A stretch of 64,000 bases of DNA. Source: Clostridiaceae bacterium (GTDB lineage Bacteria > Bacillota > Clostridia > TANB77 > CAG-508). Below, one piece after another: positions 44,158 to 53,746 of the stretch (its first letter is position 1; each line of letters opens with the position of its first letter). The translations under genes were made by a program, and so were the position numbers. The notes below the pieces were generated by a model, which was not told the origin of the DNA, searched no databases, and was given only the letters and a program-made list of their open reading frames with translations. The stretch is taken from assembly GCA_021771025.1 (NCBI GenBank), contig JAETPW010000001.1, positions 85,108-149,107 on the forward strand, read 5' to 3'.

Positions 44158-44188
44158 TGAAAATAAATTTTTTGAGATTTAGAAGGAA

Positions 44189-44229
44189 AGGTGTAGCAGA
44201 AAATATATTTTTTCTTGCTACCCTTTTTC
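44189..44229 (+). terminator. terminator after the Xer gene
   Basis: GGTGTAGCAGAAAA...TTTTCTTGCTACC followed by CTTTTTC. Confidence 0.7.
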
Positions 44230-44279
44230 TTAAGTTTTTAATGATCTTCCCTATTAGTTTAGGCTAATGAGTGGATATG

Positions 44280-45239
44280 CTATCCATTCATATCTTGCTG
44301 TACTTCTTCTGGCTTTTTTTCCTTCTCGTGAAGTTTTACGTAATAAGGCTGAATGTCTAATAATCCGTCCATGTATACTAAATTACCGTCTTTGTCTTGT
44401 ACTTTTAAATTAGGAAATGTACGAATCATTTTTTTATCGTTCCAAAATTGATTGATAAAATCGGCTAGTGGTTTGTTTCCATATATCTTGTCATATTGCT
44501 CAATTACTTGCTCTTGATTAGCAACAGGTATATTGTGATTAACAATCATGCGAATGAGAAAAAAGCTGATGGCAAACCCTGTGGCAATGCAGTCAATTAG
44601 TAAGACAATGATAGTGGTTAATGTTACTACTTTTAATGTTTTTAAAGAAAATTTACGTTTTATCCATTCAATAAATTTGTCTACTTTAGGGTTAACTGAA
44701 GCAATTAAATAGATTCCTAAGAATCCCCAGAAAATAGAGAAATAGACACATATTCTGCCCCCAATATTAAGTGGCATGCCAGAGTAATCCCACCATTTTA
44801 CTCCTAGAATCATTTCCCCGATCAGACTAACTAGGTATTCAGTGATAGATCCGATGATGAATCCTCCTATAAATAGAGCGTTATATTTTTTGCCAAATCG
44901 ATGAAGGAAAACAATCATAACGACTGCTCCAACTCCATAAATAGCACAGAATGGTCCATAGAGAAAACTTTGCCTACTTTCCCAAACTCCTTTAGTAAAT
45001 ATTCCAAAGAGAGTTTCAATAAGATAACCTGCTACACTGTAGATAATAAAATAAGCAAGGATTCTCCAAACGGTAATACCCATAATGGTAAATCGTTTTT
45101 TCTTTTGTTTTTTGCCTAACGATTCTGTAGTTTCTTCTTTTTCTTGCTGATTTTCTTGTATTTGTTGTTCTTCTTCTATAATTTCTTGCATTTCGGCTTT
45201 TAAATCCAGTTCTTTTTCTTCTTTTTTTGATTTTTCCAT
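44280..45239 (-). CDS. CmpB-type putative ABC transporter membrane protein
   Basis: The 319-residue product begins with a highly charged cytoplasmic ~50 residues, then the conserved membrane block WRILAYFIIYSVAGYLIETLFGIFTKGVWESRQSFLYGPFCAIYGVGA and TEYLVSLIGEMILGVKWWDYSGMPLNIGGRICVYFSIFWGFLG. This is the Pfam ABC_trans_CmpB signature; despite the name the family's role is unproved. About six membrane spans. It lies 9 bases after the pepF stop, so both are in one leftward transcript. Confidence 0.8.
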   Translation of the reverse strand: MEKSKKEEKELDLKAEMQEIIEEEQQIQENQQEKEETTESLGKKQKKKRFTIMGITVWRILAYFIIYSVAGYLIETLFGIFTKGVWESRQSFLYGPFCAIYGVGAVVMIVFLHRFGKKYNALFIGGFIIGSITEYLVSLIGEMILGVKWWDYSGMPLNIGGRICVYFSIFWGFLGIYLIASVNPKVDKFIEWIKRKFSLKTLKVVTLTTIIVLLIDCIATGFAISFFLIRMIVNHNIPVANQEQVIEQYDKIYGNKPLADFINQFWNDKKMIRTFPNLKVQDKDGNLVYMDGLLDIQPYYVKLHEKEKKPEEVQQDMNG

Positions 45240-45248
45240 AGAATCCTC

Positions 45249-47036
45249 CTACTTATCTATATGTGCTAGGCAATTTTTTAATTCTTCTATTTTCTTTTGA
45301 TAAAAATCAATGGTTAACTGATACGTTTCTGGGCTCTCTAAATCGACATCAACCATTTTTAATAAATCTATTGATTTACGTGAACATCCTTGTTTTAGCA
45401 TTTCAAGGTAGCGCTTAACAAAAGATTCTCCTTGCTCAATAATTTTTGTCGAAATACTAATGGCAGAAGAGATTCCGGTAGCGTATTTATAAACATAGAA
45501 ATTGGAATAGAAATGGGGAATTCTGGCCCATTCGTATTGTATTTCTGTATCAATTACCATCTGGTTTCCAAAGTATTCTTGATTTAATTCATAGTAAATG
45601 TGGTTTAAATCTTCTGAAGATAGCATTTCTCCCTGTTCTGTTTTTTCATGCACAATTTTTTCAAATTCGGCAAACATGGATTGACGAAAGAAAGTTGCTC
45701 TTATCATTTCTAATAGTTCATACAAAATGGTAGCTTTCTTTTTTGGGTCTGTTTCTTTTTGTAATTGTGCATGACTAAGAAGTAATTCATTAACTGTTGA
45801 GGCTACTTCTGCTACTAAAATAGTATAGTTAGCATCAATGATGTTTTGTGTTTGATTAGCATAATATGAGTGCATGCTATGCCCTAATTCATGAGCAATG
45901 GTACTTACATCTTGCTTTTTTCCAACAAAATTGGTTAATACATAAGGATGTATGCCATAAACACCTAAACTGTATGCTCCCCCTCTTTTATTGTTGTTCG
46001 GATATACATCTATCCATCTTTTGGCAAAAGCTTGTTGTAATTGGTTGGTGTATTCTGTTCCCATAATGGATAAGGCAGATAATATTTCTTCTTTTGCTTG
46101 ATCAAAGGAAATTTTTTCATTTTCTTCTTCAAAAGGGTTAACGTATAAATCGTATAAATGAAAATCGGATTTGTGTAATAATTTCTTTTTCAATTCCATA
46201 AACTCATGATTAACCGAAAAATGATTGTGTATGGTTTGAATTAATGTTTCATAAACTTTTGGCGTGGCATCATCATGAATAACTGCCTTTTCTAAAGAAG
46301 AGTGATAATTTCTGATTTTAGCTGTTGTTACATCTGCCTTCACATTAGCTAAATATAGTTCGGTGATCGTATTAATAAATTCGGCATATTTTTTGTACAT
46401 TAAAGTAAATGCTTGTTTTCTGACAGATTCATTTTTGCTTTTCAAATATACAGTATAATTGCTATCTGTCAGCTCTACTTCTTCCCCTTTTTCATTGGTT
46501 AATGTACCTAGTTTGAATTCAGCATTGGTTAAAACGTCAAATACATTTTCTGGAGATGAAAATAATTCGGCATAGTTAGCTAATAAGTTTTCTTCTTGCT
46601 GAGATAAAATATGTTTTTTCTTTTCTAGGGTATCTAAAATGTCTCTTTTATAACGTTTTAATTCAGGCATTGTGCTTAAATATTCTTTGATTTGTTTTTC
46701 GTTTGCATACGTAATTTCAGGCGTAATAAAAGAAGTTGCTGTTTTTATTTCTGTGCTTAATGCTTCTACTTCTTTAAATAGTCGAATTCCTTCTTGATTG
46801 GCCATATCTAGATGGTAAGTTAACATACCATAAGCGTACAATTTCTCAAACTTTTGTAGTGCTTTTTCATAAAGTTCGTAAATTTCTAGTAGGTTTTGTG
46901 CTGAATTAGTTACCTTCCCTTTATATTGTTCAATTTGTTTTAATTCATTTAATAACGTTTGTTTTGTTGTTTTAAACTCCTCTGGATTAGTAAAAATGTC
47001 AGTTAAATCCCATTGTGTATTTTCTGAATTTGTCAT
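45249..47036 (-). CDS. pepF: oligoendopeptidase F (M3 family)
   Basis: Zinc metallopeptidase that trims short peptides in the cytoplasm. The 595-residue length and the HELGHSMHSYY motif (HExxH) with the downstream Glu (VAEVASTVNE) are typical, as is FVGKKQDVSTIAHELGH. AAAGGAGGAATAAATC precedes the start. It is the first gene of a pair with the CmpB-like membrane protein. Confidence 0.95.
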   Translation of the reverse strand: MTNSENTQWDLTDIFTNPEEFKTTKQTLLNELKQIEQYKGKVTNSAQNLLEIYELYEKALQKFEKLYAYGMLTYHLDMANQEGIRLFKEVEALSTEIKTATSFITPEITYANEKQIKEYLSTMPELKRYKRDILDTLEKKKHILSQQEENLLANYAELFSSPENVFDVLTNAEFKLGTLTNEKGEEVELTDSNYTVYLKSKNESVRKQAFTLMYKKYAEFINTITELYLANVKADVTTAKIRNYHSSLEKAVIHDDATPKVYETLIQTIHNHFSVNHEFMELKKKLLHKSDFHLYDLYVNPFEEENEKISFDQAKEEILSALSIMGTEYTNQLQQAFAKRWIDVYPNNNKRGGAYSLGVYGIHPYVLTNFVGKKQDVSTIAHELGHSMHSYYANQTQNIIDANYTILVAEVASTVNELLLSHAQLQKETDPKKKATILYELLEMIRATFFRQSMFAEFEKIVHEKTEQGEMLSSEDLNHIYYELNQEYFGNQMVIDTEIQYEWARIPHFYSNFYVYKYATGISSAISISTKIIEQGESFVKRYLEMLKQGCSRKSIDLLKMVDVDLESPETYQLTIDFYQKKIEELKNCLAHIDK

Positions 47037-47117
47037 GATTTATTCCTCCTTTTCTATCAGTTAGATTCTACCATAGTTCATCACTTTATACAAGAAAAAG
47101 CGTAAAGAATAGTATAG

Positions 47118-47417
47118 TTAATACGAGGGAATTTGTAAGACAGTTCCTTCAGTTAATGAAGAATTAGTCAATTGATTTTTTTGTTTGATATCATAAACAA
47201 TTTGGCGAATATCTTTATGTTGATAATAAGAATTATTTTCTTCTTCTTTTTCAGCAATTGACCATAATGTATCTCCTGTTGTAATCATAATGGTTTTATA
47301 GCGAGTTTCTTCTGTTGAGTAGGTGTTAGCAAAACAAACGAGAAGAAGGAAAAGTAGGCTAAATATAATGGTAATGGATCGAATAAATTTACTTTTATTT
47401 TTAATTTGATGTTTCAC
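47118..47417 (-). CDS. LysM protein, YneA-like cell-division inhibitor
   Basis: The 99-residue product has an N-terminal membrane segment (ITIIFSLLFLLLVCFA) and a LysM domain (YKTIMITTGDTLWSIAEKEEEN ... VYDIKQKNQLTNSSLTEGTVLQIPSY). The size and layout match YneA, the SOS-induced division suppressor of Bacillus. AGGAGGGATATACGTGAAAC precedes the ATG. A pair of LexA-box-like sequences lies directly upstream, in support of SOS control. No lexA lies next to it, unlike in Bacillus. Confidence 0.7.
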   Translation of the reverse strand: MKHQIKNKSKFIRSITIIFSLLFLLLVCFANTYSTEETRYKTIMITTGDTLWSIAEKEEENNSYYQHKDIRQIVYDIKQKNQLTNSSLTEGTVLQIPSY

Positions 47418-47437
47418 GTATATCCCTCCTAAGACAA

Positions 47438-47482
47438 AATAAATGTTTGGTTATTGATTGTTATTATAACCGAACATTTATT
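47438..47482 (-). promoter_or_regulatory. LexA-box-like inverted pair upstream of the YneA-like gene
   Basis: AATAAATGTTTGGTTAT (47438-47454) is the reverse complement, with one mismatch, of ATAACCGAACATTTATT (47466-47482). Each arm holds a half resembling the Bacillota SOS box (GAATAAATGTTCG against CGAACNNNNGTTCG). Spacing places them over the presumptive promoter. Confidence 0.5.
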
Positions 47483-47565
47483 CTTTGTCAAGAGATTGAA
47501 TAAATTTTTTAAAAAACCTGTTACTAAGTGTTACCATTCACAGCTGTATAAATTGTAGAGTAGTG

Positions 47566-47741
47566 AAAAAAGGGAAGTTTGGTCATGGTTCAACATTAAT
47601 TTATACCTGACAGTTCCCTAAGACCTGCGTTAGGCTTAAAACCCGATAACAGGCTTCTTTGTGAGGGACTTAAGGGTTTTAAAATGACCCTGCTATGGAA
47701 GGTTAAATTAATGTTGAACCATGACCAAACTTCCCTTTTTT
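47566..47741. repeat. large palindrome with conserved core, copy 1 (candidate structured RNA)
   Basis: A perfect 38-bp inverted repeat (47566-47603 with 47704-47741: AGGGAAGTTTGGTCATGG... ) surrounds a 100-nt core beginning TACCTGACAGTTCCCTAAG and ending CTATGGAAGGT. Internal stem: TTAAAACCC/GGGTTTTAA. An outer dyad TTCACAGCT/AGCTGTGAA flanks it. The core is about 85% identical to the copy at 57807, yet most of the arm sequence is different and still complementary. No ORF. Intergenic. Confidence 0.75.
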
Positions 47742-47843
47742 TACGGTTAGCATTTTTAGCAAGCTGTGAATTGTAACTACTAGGTCAATGCACAAACGGT
47801 GTGTTGGCTTTTTTTCTTTTTTATCAAGTTTTCTTTATTACTA

Positions 47844-48794
47844 TTATTCAACTATTTCTAACCCACAATTAATACTCGTATCCTTAAAAATTGTATTATT
47901 TTCTTCTTTCAATGTCACCATAAGGGTAGACGAAATACTTTCTTTAATTGTTTTTTCCATTTTTCCTTTAACAGGTGCTAATAATTTGGAATGATTATCA
48001 TATATGGATTGAACGGTTAATCGATACTTTCCTTTTTGTAAAGTTATGGATAATAATTTTTCATCTAATTGATAATCGATTAATTTAGTATGATTATAAG
48101 TGGTAAATTTATATTCTTTGTGATCAATCATTAATACACAAATGATTCCTTTAAATTCTAATATTTTAAGGGGAATATTAGCAATTGATAGCATAAAACT
48201 AGCATCTGTTTTTTTAAAATCATTTCCTTGACACCAAATATAGGACTTAGGAAAAGAAGTACCCCAGTCTTTTTCCATATAACCTATCCCCTGATTAAAT
48301 TTCATTCTTTTCTCATTTAATTTAATCTCGCCTTGTATAGAATTTTGCATACTAAGAATGGCATGGTTACATTCCATAAAAGGAAGATAGGAAAACGGTC
48401 CCATAATGTTGGGGTTAACTACATTTGTGTGAATGGTATTATGGTGAGAATACTTTATTTTTCCCGAAATGGACAAATCTTGTTTTGAATCTTGTATATC
48501 TATTTGCATTTGGTTTGGTGAGAAAATATTTTTTCTTATTTGGAGATAAAATGGATTAACATTAAACCTAAATTCTTCTATCGGGTAGGAGATAAAATAA
48601 GAAGTATAATTGGTAATGACTTGAATGAAAGCCTTTTTTTCATTTTCATTGATATTAATTCCCGGAATAAAAGAAATGGTTTCTTTGCCGTTGGTATTTT
48701 TAAAATACCAACCCTCGAAATAATGATTGTTTGTTCCTAATTGTTTTTCTCCTTGAAATAAAATTGGATTTTTCATTAATAATAGTTTATTCAT
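47844..48794 (-). CDS. tocopherol-cyclase-like protein
   Basis: The 316-residue product has NNHYFEGWYFKNTNGKETISFIPGIN near the N-terminus, GPFSYLPFMECNHAILSM in the middle and GYMEKDWGTSFPKSYIWCQGN, the signature set of the tocopherol cyclase-like Pfam family. Bacterial members without tocopherol have no established substrate; a lipocalin-like pocket for a prenyl or lipid ligand is likely. No signal peptide. It is a single leftward gene between two repeats or spacers. Confidence 0.85.
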   Translation of the reverse strand: MNKLLLMKNPILFQGEKQLGTNNHYFEGWYFKNTNGKETISFIPGININENEKKAFIQVITNYTSYFISYPIEEFRFNVNPFYLQIRKNIFSPNQMQIDIQDSKQDLSISGKIKYSHHNTIHTNVVNPNIMGPFSYLPFMECNHAILSMQNSIQGEIKLNEKRMKFNQGIGYMEKDWGTSFPKSYIWCQGNDFKKTDASFMLSIANIPLKILEFKGIICVLMIDHKEYKFTTYNHTKLIDYQLDEKLLSITLQKGKYRLTVQSIYDNHSKLLAPVKGKMEKTIKESISSTLMVTLKEENNTIFKDTSINCGLEIVE

Positions 48795-48974
48795 GTTTAT
48801 AGTTTTGACAAAAATTTTTTAATTATTCAATTGTTAAGAAGATATTGGAAATGAAAAGAAAATTACGAATGATACAAGTTAAGTGTCCTCATAATTTTCT
48901 TTAGAATTGTTGCATTGACTACGTAAGAGTTCTCAATAAGTTTTAGTTAAGCAATGATCAAGAACTAGTTTATT

Positions 48975-49553
48975 TTACAATAAGATCGGACTAATTTGTT
49001 TTTCTTCCAGAGCTTCTTCAATGGTTTTTATGATGTACTCGGAATCAAAAACAATAGACCTAGGTTTAGTTATTGGGTTATCTTGTCTAAAAGGAACAAA
49101 ATAATAATTTTTTCGATTTAATAATTTGCCTATATTTTCAGCATTTCCTCCTAGTCCATTATTAGTACTAGGGGCAATGACTAATGGTCGATTGTTTCGT
49201 AAATGAGATTTAGCCGCCATAGTAGCTGGGGTATCTATAATATCACAGGCAAGTTTTGCCATGGTATTTCCTGAGCAAGGGGCAATCACCATAACGTCTG
49301 TCATTCCTTTTGGGCCAATCGGCTCTGCTCCTTGTATGGTATGAATGATTTCTTTGCCTGTTATGGATTCTATTTCATTAATAAAGTCTTTAGCTTTACC
49401 AAATTTAGTGTCCATCTGATAACTGTTAAAAGACATAACGGGAACTACTTCCGCTTGTAACTCAATTAGTTCTTTTATTTTAGGGATTACTTTACTAAAT
49501 GTACAAAAAGAACCAGTCAGTACAAATCCAATTTTTTTACCTTTTACTTCCAA
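48975..49553 (-). CDS. spoVFB: dipicolinate synthase subunit B
   Basis: The 192-residue flavoprotein-like product has GFVLTGSFCTFSKVIPKIKEL, MVIAPCSGNTMAKLACDIIDTPATMAAKSHLRNNRPLVIAPSTNNGLGGNAENI, matching SpoVFB/DpaB. With subunit A it makes dipicolinate from a lysine-pathway intermediate in the mother cell. AAAGGAGGATTGTAAATTTTGG places the start. Subunit A is not adjacent in this window. Confidence 0.92.
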   Translation of the reverse strand: MEVKGKKIGFVLTGSFCTFSKVIPKIKELIELQAEVVPVMSFNSYQMDTKFGKAKDFINEIESITGKEIIHTIQGAEPIGPKGMTDVMVIAPCSGNTMAKLACDIIDTPATMAAKSHLRNNRPLVIAPSTNNGLGGNAENIGKLLNRKNYYFVPFRQDNPITKPRSIVFDSEYIIKTIEEALEEKQISPILL

Positions 49554-49767
49554 AATTTACAATCCTCCTTTCTAACTATTTCTATATCATATGAGATTAT
49601 GTAAATTTTGGAAATCGTTTTTTGATTTTATTTTTTAGTAACTTTTCACTCCTTAATCTATGGTAGATCAAAGCAGTTTATTCAGTCACAATTATGACAA
49701 AGTACGATAATGCTGATTAGTTATTGCCATTCCGAATAATTTCTAATATCAAATGGGCACGAATTTT

Positions 49768-51900
49768 TTATGACTTATTTTCCATTTGACTATGGTCGTT
49801 CTTCTCTTTTCTTATTCGTAACCAATCGAATAAAGCTGTTAAAGCGATAAATACAATTAAGATTCCTAATAATACACTAACGTTTGACCAAATCATGCCA
49901 GAATCTATTTTAATTAGCGATTCTTTGATTAAGCGAATCGTATAATTCATTGGCATAAAAGTATATAAACCTTGGAAAAACTTAGGTACTGTTTCTATTG
50001 GGAAAGTCCCTGCGCTAGCTGCTAACTGTAGTACAAGTAATAAGATGCCTAGGAATTTTCCTACATCACCAAAGTTAAGAATCAAAAATTGCATAATACT
50101 GGTGAAAACCAAAGAAATCAAAATACATGTACCATAATATAGCCATATATTTGTTACACTAAATCCTAAGCCGAGTTTTAGCAAGAAACCAAGAACTACC
50201 CCTTGACCAATAGCCACGGCAAAATATAAAGCACTTCGTAAAAATTTATGATGAGCTTTTCTTCCTAAAAGTTTAAATCGATCTTCTGGATCATAGTAGA
50301 AAATAATGAGCATGATTAAAGCACCTACCCATAAAGAAATAGACATAAAATATGGGGCAAACCCTACTCCATAAGAATCAACTCCTGCATAATCTGTTTC
50401 TTCTACTTTAATTGGTTCTTGTACATAGGTATCTAATCCAGATAACGAAGTTAATTGTTCTTTTGTCTCGATAATCCCTTGATCAATTTCTGCTTTGAAT
50501 GTATTAACACCGCTTTGCAGTTTATTTGATCCATTAACAGCAGAAGCTGTTCCTTCATCAATTTGATGGATTCCGTCTTTTACGTCTTTTGAAGCTGTAG
50601 CTAACGTAGATAATCCATTTTGTAAGTTACTACTTCCTGTTTGCAATTTAGTAACACCTTGTTTTAATTCTTGCATTCCTGCATTTAAGGTTTGTACTCC
50701 ACTGGAAAGATCTTTTAATTTGCTAGCACCACTGCTTAAACTGCTTGCTCCTGATGTTAAGGTATTTGCTCCTTGCTTTAACTCTTTTCCACTTGCTTGA
50801 AGTTTAGTTGCTGCCTGAGTTAAAGCACTTGAACTATCTTGGCTACTTATGGTTTGCAATGTTTGCATAGCCTTTTGAAAATGTGTGTCTTGCATAGCTA
50901 CTGGATTTGCCTTCGCATAGGCTTGTAAATCATTAGCTAAACTAGTTAACTCAGATTTAGTCGATGACTGACTACTTTTGACCGTAGACAAGGTTTGATT
51001 TACTCCATTAACATACTCTGTTAAGCCATTACTTAACTTAGTTGCACCAGCTGAAACTTGAGAAGCTCCCTGAGTTAGTTCAGTTAACTGTTTCGTACTA
51101 GAAGCCAATTGATTAGTTCCTTGATAAGCAGAATCAATGCCTTTAGCTAATTCACTCATCCCTTGCCCTAACTCTTGTGAACCCTGTGACGCATTAAAAA
51201 CGCCTTGGTCAAAAGTTTCATATTGATGAGCAAGTGTCCCTGTTCCCTCTTTTAAGGTACTTAATCCATGATTAAGGCTCTCTGTGCCATCTTGAATTTG
51301 TGTAGCCCCACTCGAAATTTCTTGCATTTTATCAGGAACTTCATTTAATTTATCCGTGAGTTTAGCAACTACTTTTTGACTGACCTCTCCTTTTAATTCG
51401 CCTTCTACGGTAGTCACTACTTTAGCAATAATTTGGGAAGCTAAATAATTACTCTTTTGGTTAGGAGAATAGGTAATGATGCTTTGTTTTCTATCCTGAT
51501 TTTCAGCATGATTTAATGTTTTCGTAAAATCTTCGGGAATCGTAATTGTAGCATAATAACTTTGGTCAATTAGTCCCTTTTCTCCCTCTTCCCTATTATT
51601 TACTTCCACATAAGTAAGAGTATCACTATCTTTTAACTTGTTTAGTAATTCATTTCCTAAATTTTCACCTTCATCGCCTGAATCTAAATTAACAATAGCT
51701 ACTTTCATATCGTGCAAATTGCCATAAGGATCCCAAAAAGCTTTCAAATAGAAAAAGCTATACATAACCGGAATAATGATCACAGCAATAATAATTACCA
51801 ATTTCATTACGTTCTTTCTCTTCGTTACAAAATCATTAAGATCATTATTGGTAGTTGTATTAATTGTATTATTTCCCGTCTTATTTTTTGTTCGGTTCAT
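49768..51900 (-). CDS. YhgE/Pip-family membrane protein
   Basis: AAAGGAGTTTTTAAG supports ATG 51900 (MNRTKNKTG). The 710-residue product has one N-terminal membrane helix (VMKLVIIIAVIIIPVMYSFFYLKAFWDPYG with the conserved YLKAFWDPY), a ~450-residue extracellular region of helical repeats (SGATQIQDGTESLNHGLSTLKEGTG and many SxxL-xxG heptads), then five C-terminal membrane helices. The layout is that of YhgE/Pip proteins, which serve as ESX-type secretion parts or phage receptors in other Bacillota (family knowledge). Divergent from a TetR gene with operator-like sites between. Confidence 0.9.
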   Translation of the reverse strand: MNRTKNKTGNNTINTTTNNDLNDFVTKRKNVMKLVIIIAVIIIPVMYSFFYLKAFWDPYGNLHDMKVAIVNLDSGDEGENLGNELLNKLKDSDTLTYVEVNNREEGEKGLIDQSYYATITIPEDFTKTLNHAENQDRKQSIITYSPNQKSNYLASQIIAKVVTTVEGELKGEVSQKVVAKLTDKLNEVPDKMQEISSGATQIQDGTESLNHGLSTLKEGTGTLAHQYETFDQGVFNASQGSQELGQGMSELAKGIDSAYQGTNQLASSTKQLTELTQGASQVSAGATKLSNGLTEYVNGVNQTLSTVKSSQSSTKSELTSLANDLQAYAKANPVAMQDTHFQKAMQTLQTISSQDSSSALTQAATKLQASGKELKQGANTLTSGASSLSSGASKLKDLSSGVQTLNAGMQELKQGVTKLQTGSSNLQNGLSTLATASKDVKDGIHQIDEGTASAVNGSNKLQSGVNTFKAEIDQGIIETKEQLTSLSGLDTYVQEPIKVEETDYAGVDSYGVGFAPYFMSISLWVGALIMLIIFYYDPEDRFKLLGRKAHHKFLRSALYFAVAIGQGVVLGFLLKLGLGFSVTNIWLYYGTCILISLVFTSIMQFLILNFGDVGKFLGILLLVLQLAASAGTFPIETVPKFFQGLYTFMPMNYTIRLIKESLIKIDSGMIWSNVSVLLGILIVFIALTALFDWLRIRKEKNDHSQMENKS

Positions 51901-51990
51901 CTTAAAAACTCCTTTCAACTTTTTATTATTTTCTGTTTCAATAATCTATTATAAGGATTTTCTCTTTTTTTGCAACAACACATAAAGAAC

Positions 51991-52054
51991 AAATGTCAGT
52001 TAAACTACATTTTTTAAAAATTGTATATACAAATGTAGGTTAACTTTACTTTTG
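51991..52054. promoter_or_regulatory. operator-like repeats between YhgE/Pip and TetR genes
   Basis: AAATGTCAGTTAAACTACATTTTT (51991-52014), a dyad, and AAATGTAGGTTAACTTTACTTTTG (52031-52054) share AAATGT--GTTAA. They lie upstream of both divergent genes; the second overlaps the tetR -35. Likely TetR binding sites controlling both directions. Confidence 0.65.
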
Positions 52055-52073
52055 TTGAAAAAAGAACTATAAT
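52045..52073 (+). promoter_or_regulatory. promoter of the TetR gene
   Basis: TTTACT, 17 bases, TATAAT. The transcript would begin within the palindromic repeat that follows. Confidence 0.6.
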
Positions 52074-52121
52074 GGGGACGGGGTGAAAAATGGTAAAATT
52101 ACCATTTTTTACCCCGTCCCC
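52074..52121. repeat. GGGGACGGGG palindromic repeat, copy 2
   Basis: GGGGACGGGGTGAAAAATGGTAAAATTACCATTTTTTACCCCGTCCCC, a nearly perfect palindrome between the tetR -10 box and its ribosome site. Here it would form a stem in the 5' leader of tetR. Confidence 0.85.
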
Positions 52122-52138
52122 AAAAAAGGAGGAATAAG

Positions 52139-52708
52139 ATGGGAGATCTACGTACAAAGAGAACATATCAATTTCTAAAGAATGCTTTATTAGAATTACT
52201 TACAAAAAAGCCTTTTGACGAAATTAGGGTGAACGATATATGTAATGTAGCTATGGTTCATCGTACAACGTTTTATAGCCATTTTGCGGATAAATATGAG
52301 CTTTTAAATTATTGCATAGAGGATGTTGAACAAGAAATTACGGAGAAGATTCGTAAGCAAGATTATCATGATTCGAAAGAGTTTTACCAACATATGATTA
52401 TGACTTTACTTACTTATATTGAAGAGAATAAAAAATTGTTTCGTTCATTGCTGAAAAAAAATACAGATATGGGTATTATTTTGATTTTTAAAGATGCTTG
52501 TGCTACTTTTATTTCTCAGATGTTAGAGAAAGAAGAAGCTTCAGGGGTTGTTCATCAAGTTCCTATTATGATTATGGCTGAGTTTTATTCAGGGGCAGTT
52601 ATGGATACTATTTCTTGGTGGATTAAAAATGATCATGAAATTACAGAAAAAGATATTTGCGAATATATCATTACCTTAATTTTTGATACTCAGCCTCATT
52701 CGTCATAA
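52139..52708 (+). CDS. TetR-family regulator
   Basis: AAAAAAGGAGGAATAAG precedes the ATG. The 189-residue product has the HTH TKKPFDEIRVNDICNVAMVHRTTFYSHFADKYELLNYCIEDVE and a C-terminal TetR_C domain of the YsiA/DhaS-like type (FRSLLKKNTDMGIILIFKDAC ... GAVMDTISWWIKND). It is divergent from the YhgE/Pip gene with paired operator-like sites between, so it probably represses that gene and itself. Confidence 0.92.
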   Translation: MGDLRTKRTYQFLKNALLELLTKKPFDEIRVNDICNVAMVHRTTFYSHFADKYELLNYCIEDVEQEITEKIRKQDYHDSKEFYQHMIMTLLTYIEENKKLFRSLLKKNTDMGIILIFKDACATFISQMLEKEEASGVVHQVPIMIMAEFYSGAVMDTISWWIKNDHEITEKDICEYIITLIFDTQPHSS

Positions 52709-52728
52709 TTCGTCATAACATTCATAAC

Positions 52729-52772
52729 GTTCATAACGAAAAAAGAGAATGTTCACTTTTTTCGTTATGAAC
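52729..52772. terminator. bidirectional terminator
   Basis: GTTCATAACGAAAAAAGAG pairs with CTTTTTTCGTTATGAAC between convergent genes. Preceded by a short direct repeat (TTCGTCATAA, TTCGTCATAA, TTCATAACG). Confidence 0.8.
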
Positions 52773-52828
52773 ATTTCTCTTTTCTTCATTATATTGTTGT
52801 TTGCTAAGTTATGGATTATTTTTGTAAT

Positions 52829-53602
52829 TTATCGGATTGTTTCTTTTTGTGTCTCTGTTTTTTCTTTTCTTTCTCTAAAAGCTTTTTCTACTGTTTCTAA
52901 TTTTTTTAATTCAGTTGGTAGATTTCTTTTTTCTGCTCTTGCCCTTTTAACTTGAAGCCATTTTTCATAGTATTGCATTGGATTTTCTTTTCTCATCTTT
53001 TTTAATTGGTTAAGAATAAAGCATAAATCTTTTGCCCACGTTTTTTCAAATTCTTTAGGATCGTAAGTTGTATTTTGTGAGTTTTTTTCGTCGTTTATGG
53101 TATAAGGATGTTCATAGTATAGGCCAAATGTATTTTTTACTAGGGCATTACTGCGTATTAATTTTTCCCACTGATGGTTGAATTCTTCGTGAAACTGATT
53201 TAATTGTTCAGTATTAAATAATGGAAAAAATACAGAAGAATCATCATTCAAGACAGAGAAACGATAAAATTGAATGTATTGTTCGTACGTTAATTTTTTC
53301 ATTGTTTCTAATTGCTCGGAAATTGGAATTTTTTGTAGCTCATTCAAATAATAAGGCTTCTTTCCTTCTCGGTTGGCATAAAATGCCATTACTTGAAAAG
53401 CTTTTTCCTTTTCCCTATAAATGTCAAAAAATTTCTCTTTGAAAATTCCTTCATTAAAGAAAGCATATTGTTCTGGAGGAATACTCTGTTGATTCATTAT
53501 GCGAGTATTTTCTTTATCATAATACAGTGCTTGCTTAAGAACTGGAAAAACCCATTGAGTATAATTATTTCTGTATTGCTTAGCTTTTTCACCATTTGAC
53601 AT
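52829..53602 (-). CDS. protein of unknown function
   Basis: The 257-residue soluble product is rich in aromatic and charged residues (YTQWVFPVLKQALYYDKEN, FYRFSVLNDDSSVFFPLFN, LYYEHPYTINDEKN) with a long basic-acidic helix at the end (KRARAEKRNLPTELKKLETVEKAFRERKEKTETQKETIR). No domain is recognised. GAGAGAGATAAC precedes the start. It has host-like codon use. Confidence 0.6.
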   Translation of the reverse strand: MSNGEKAKQYRNNYTQWVFPVLKQALYYDKENTRIMNQQSIPPEQYAFFNEGIFKEKFFDIYREKEKAFQVMAFYANREGKKPYYLNELQKIPISEQLETMKKLTYEQYIQFYRFSVLNDDSSVFFPLFNTEQLNQFHEEFNHQWEKLIRSNALVKNTFGLYYEHPYTINDEKNSQNTTYDPKEFEKTWAKDLCFILNQLKKMRKENPMQYYEKWLQVKRARAEKRNLPTELKKLETVEKAFRERKEKTETQKETIR

Positions 53603-53746
53603 GTTATCTCTCTCCTACGTACTAATTTTTGTTTTTATTGTCCATTATTTTAAATTATTCATTAGGTTAAATTTGTTTGATGAACTCACTTTTTGGTTTT
53701 ATTTTCTAAAAGTGATGGACTAACAATAATTATTATTGGATTGATT

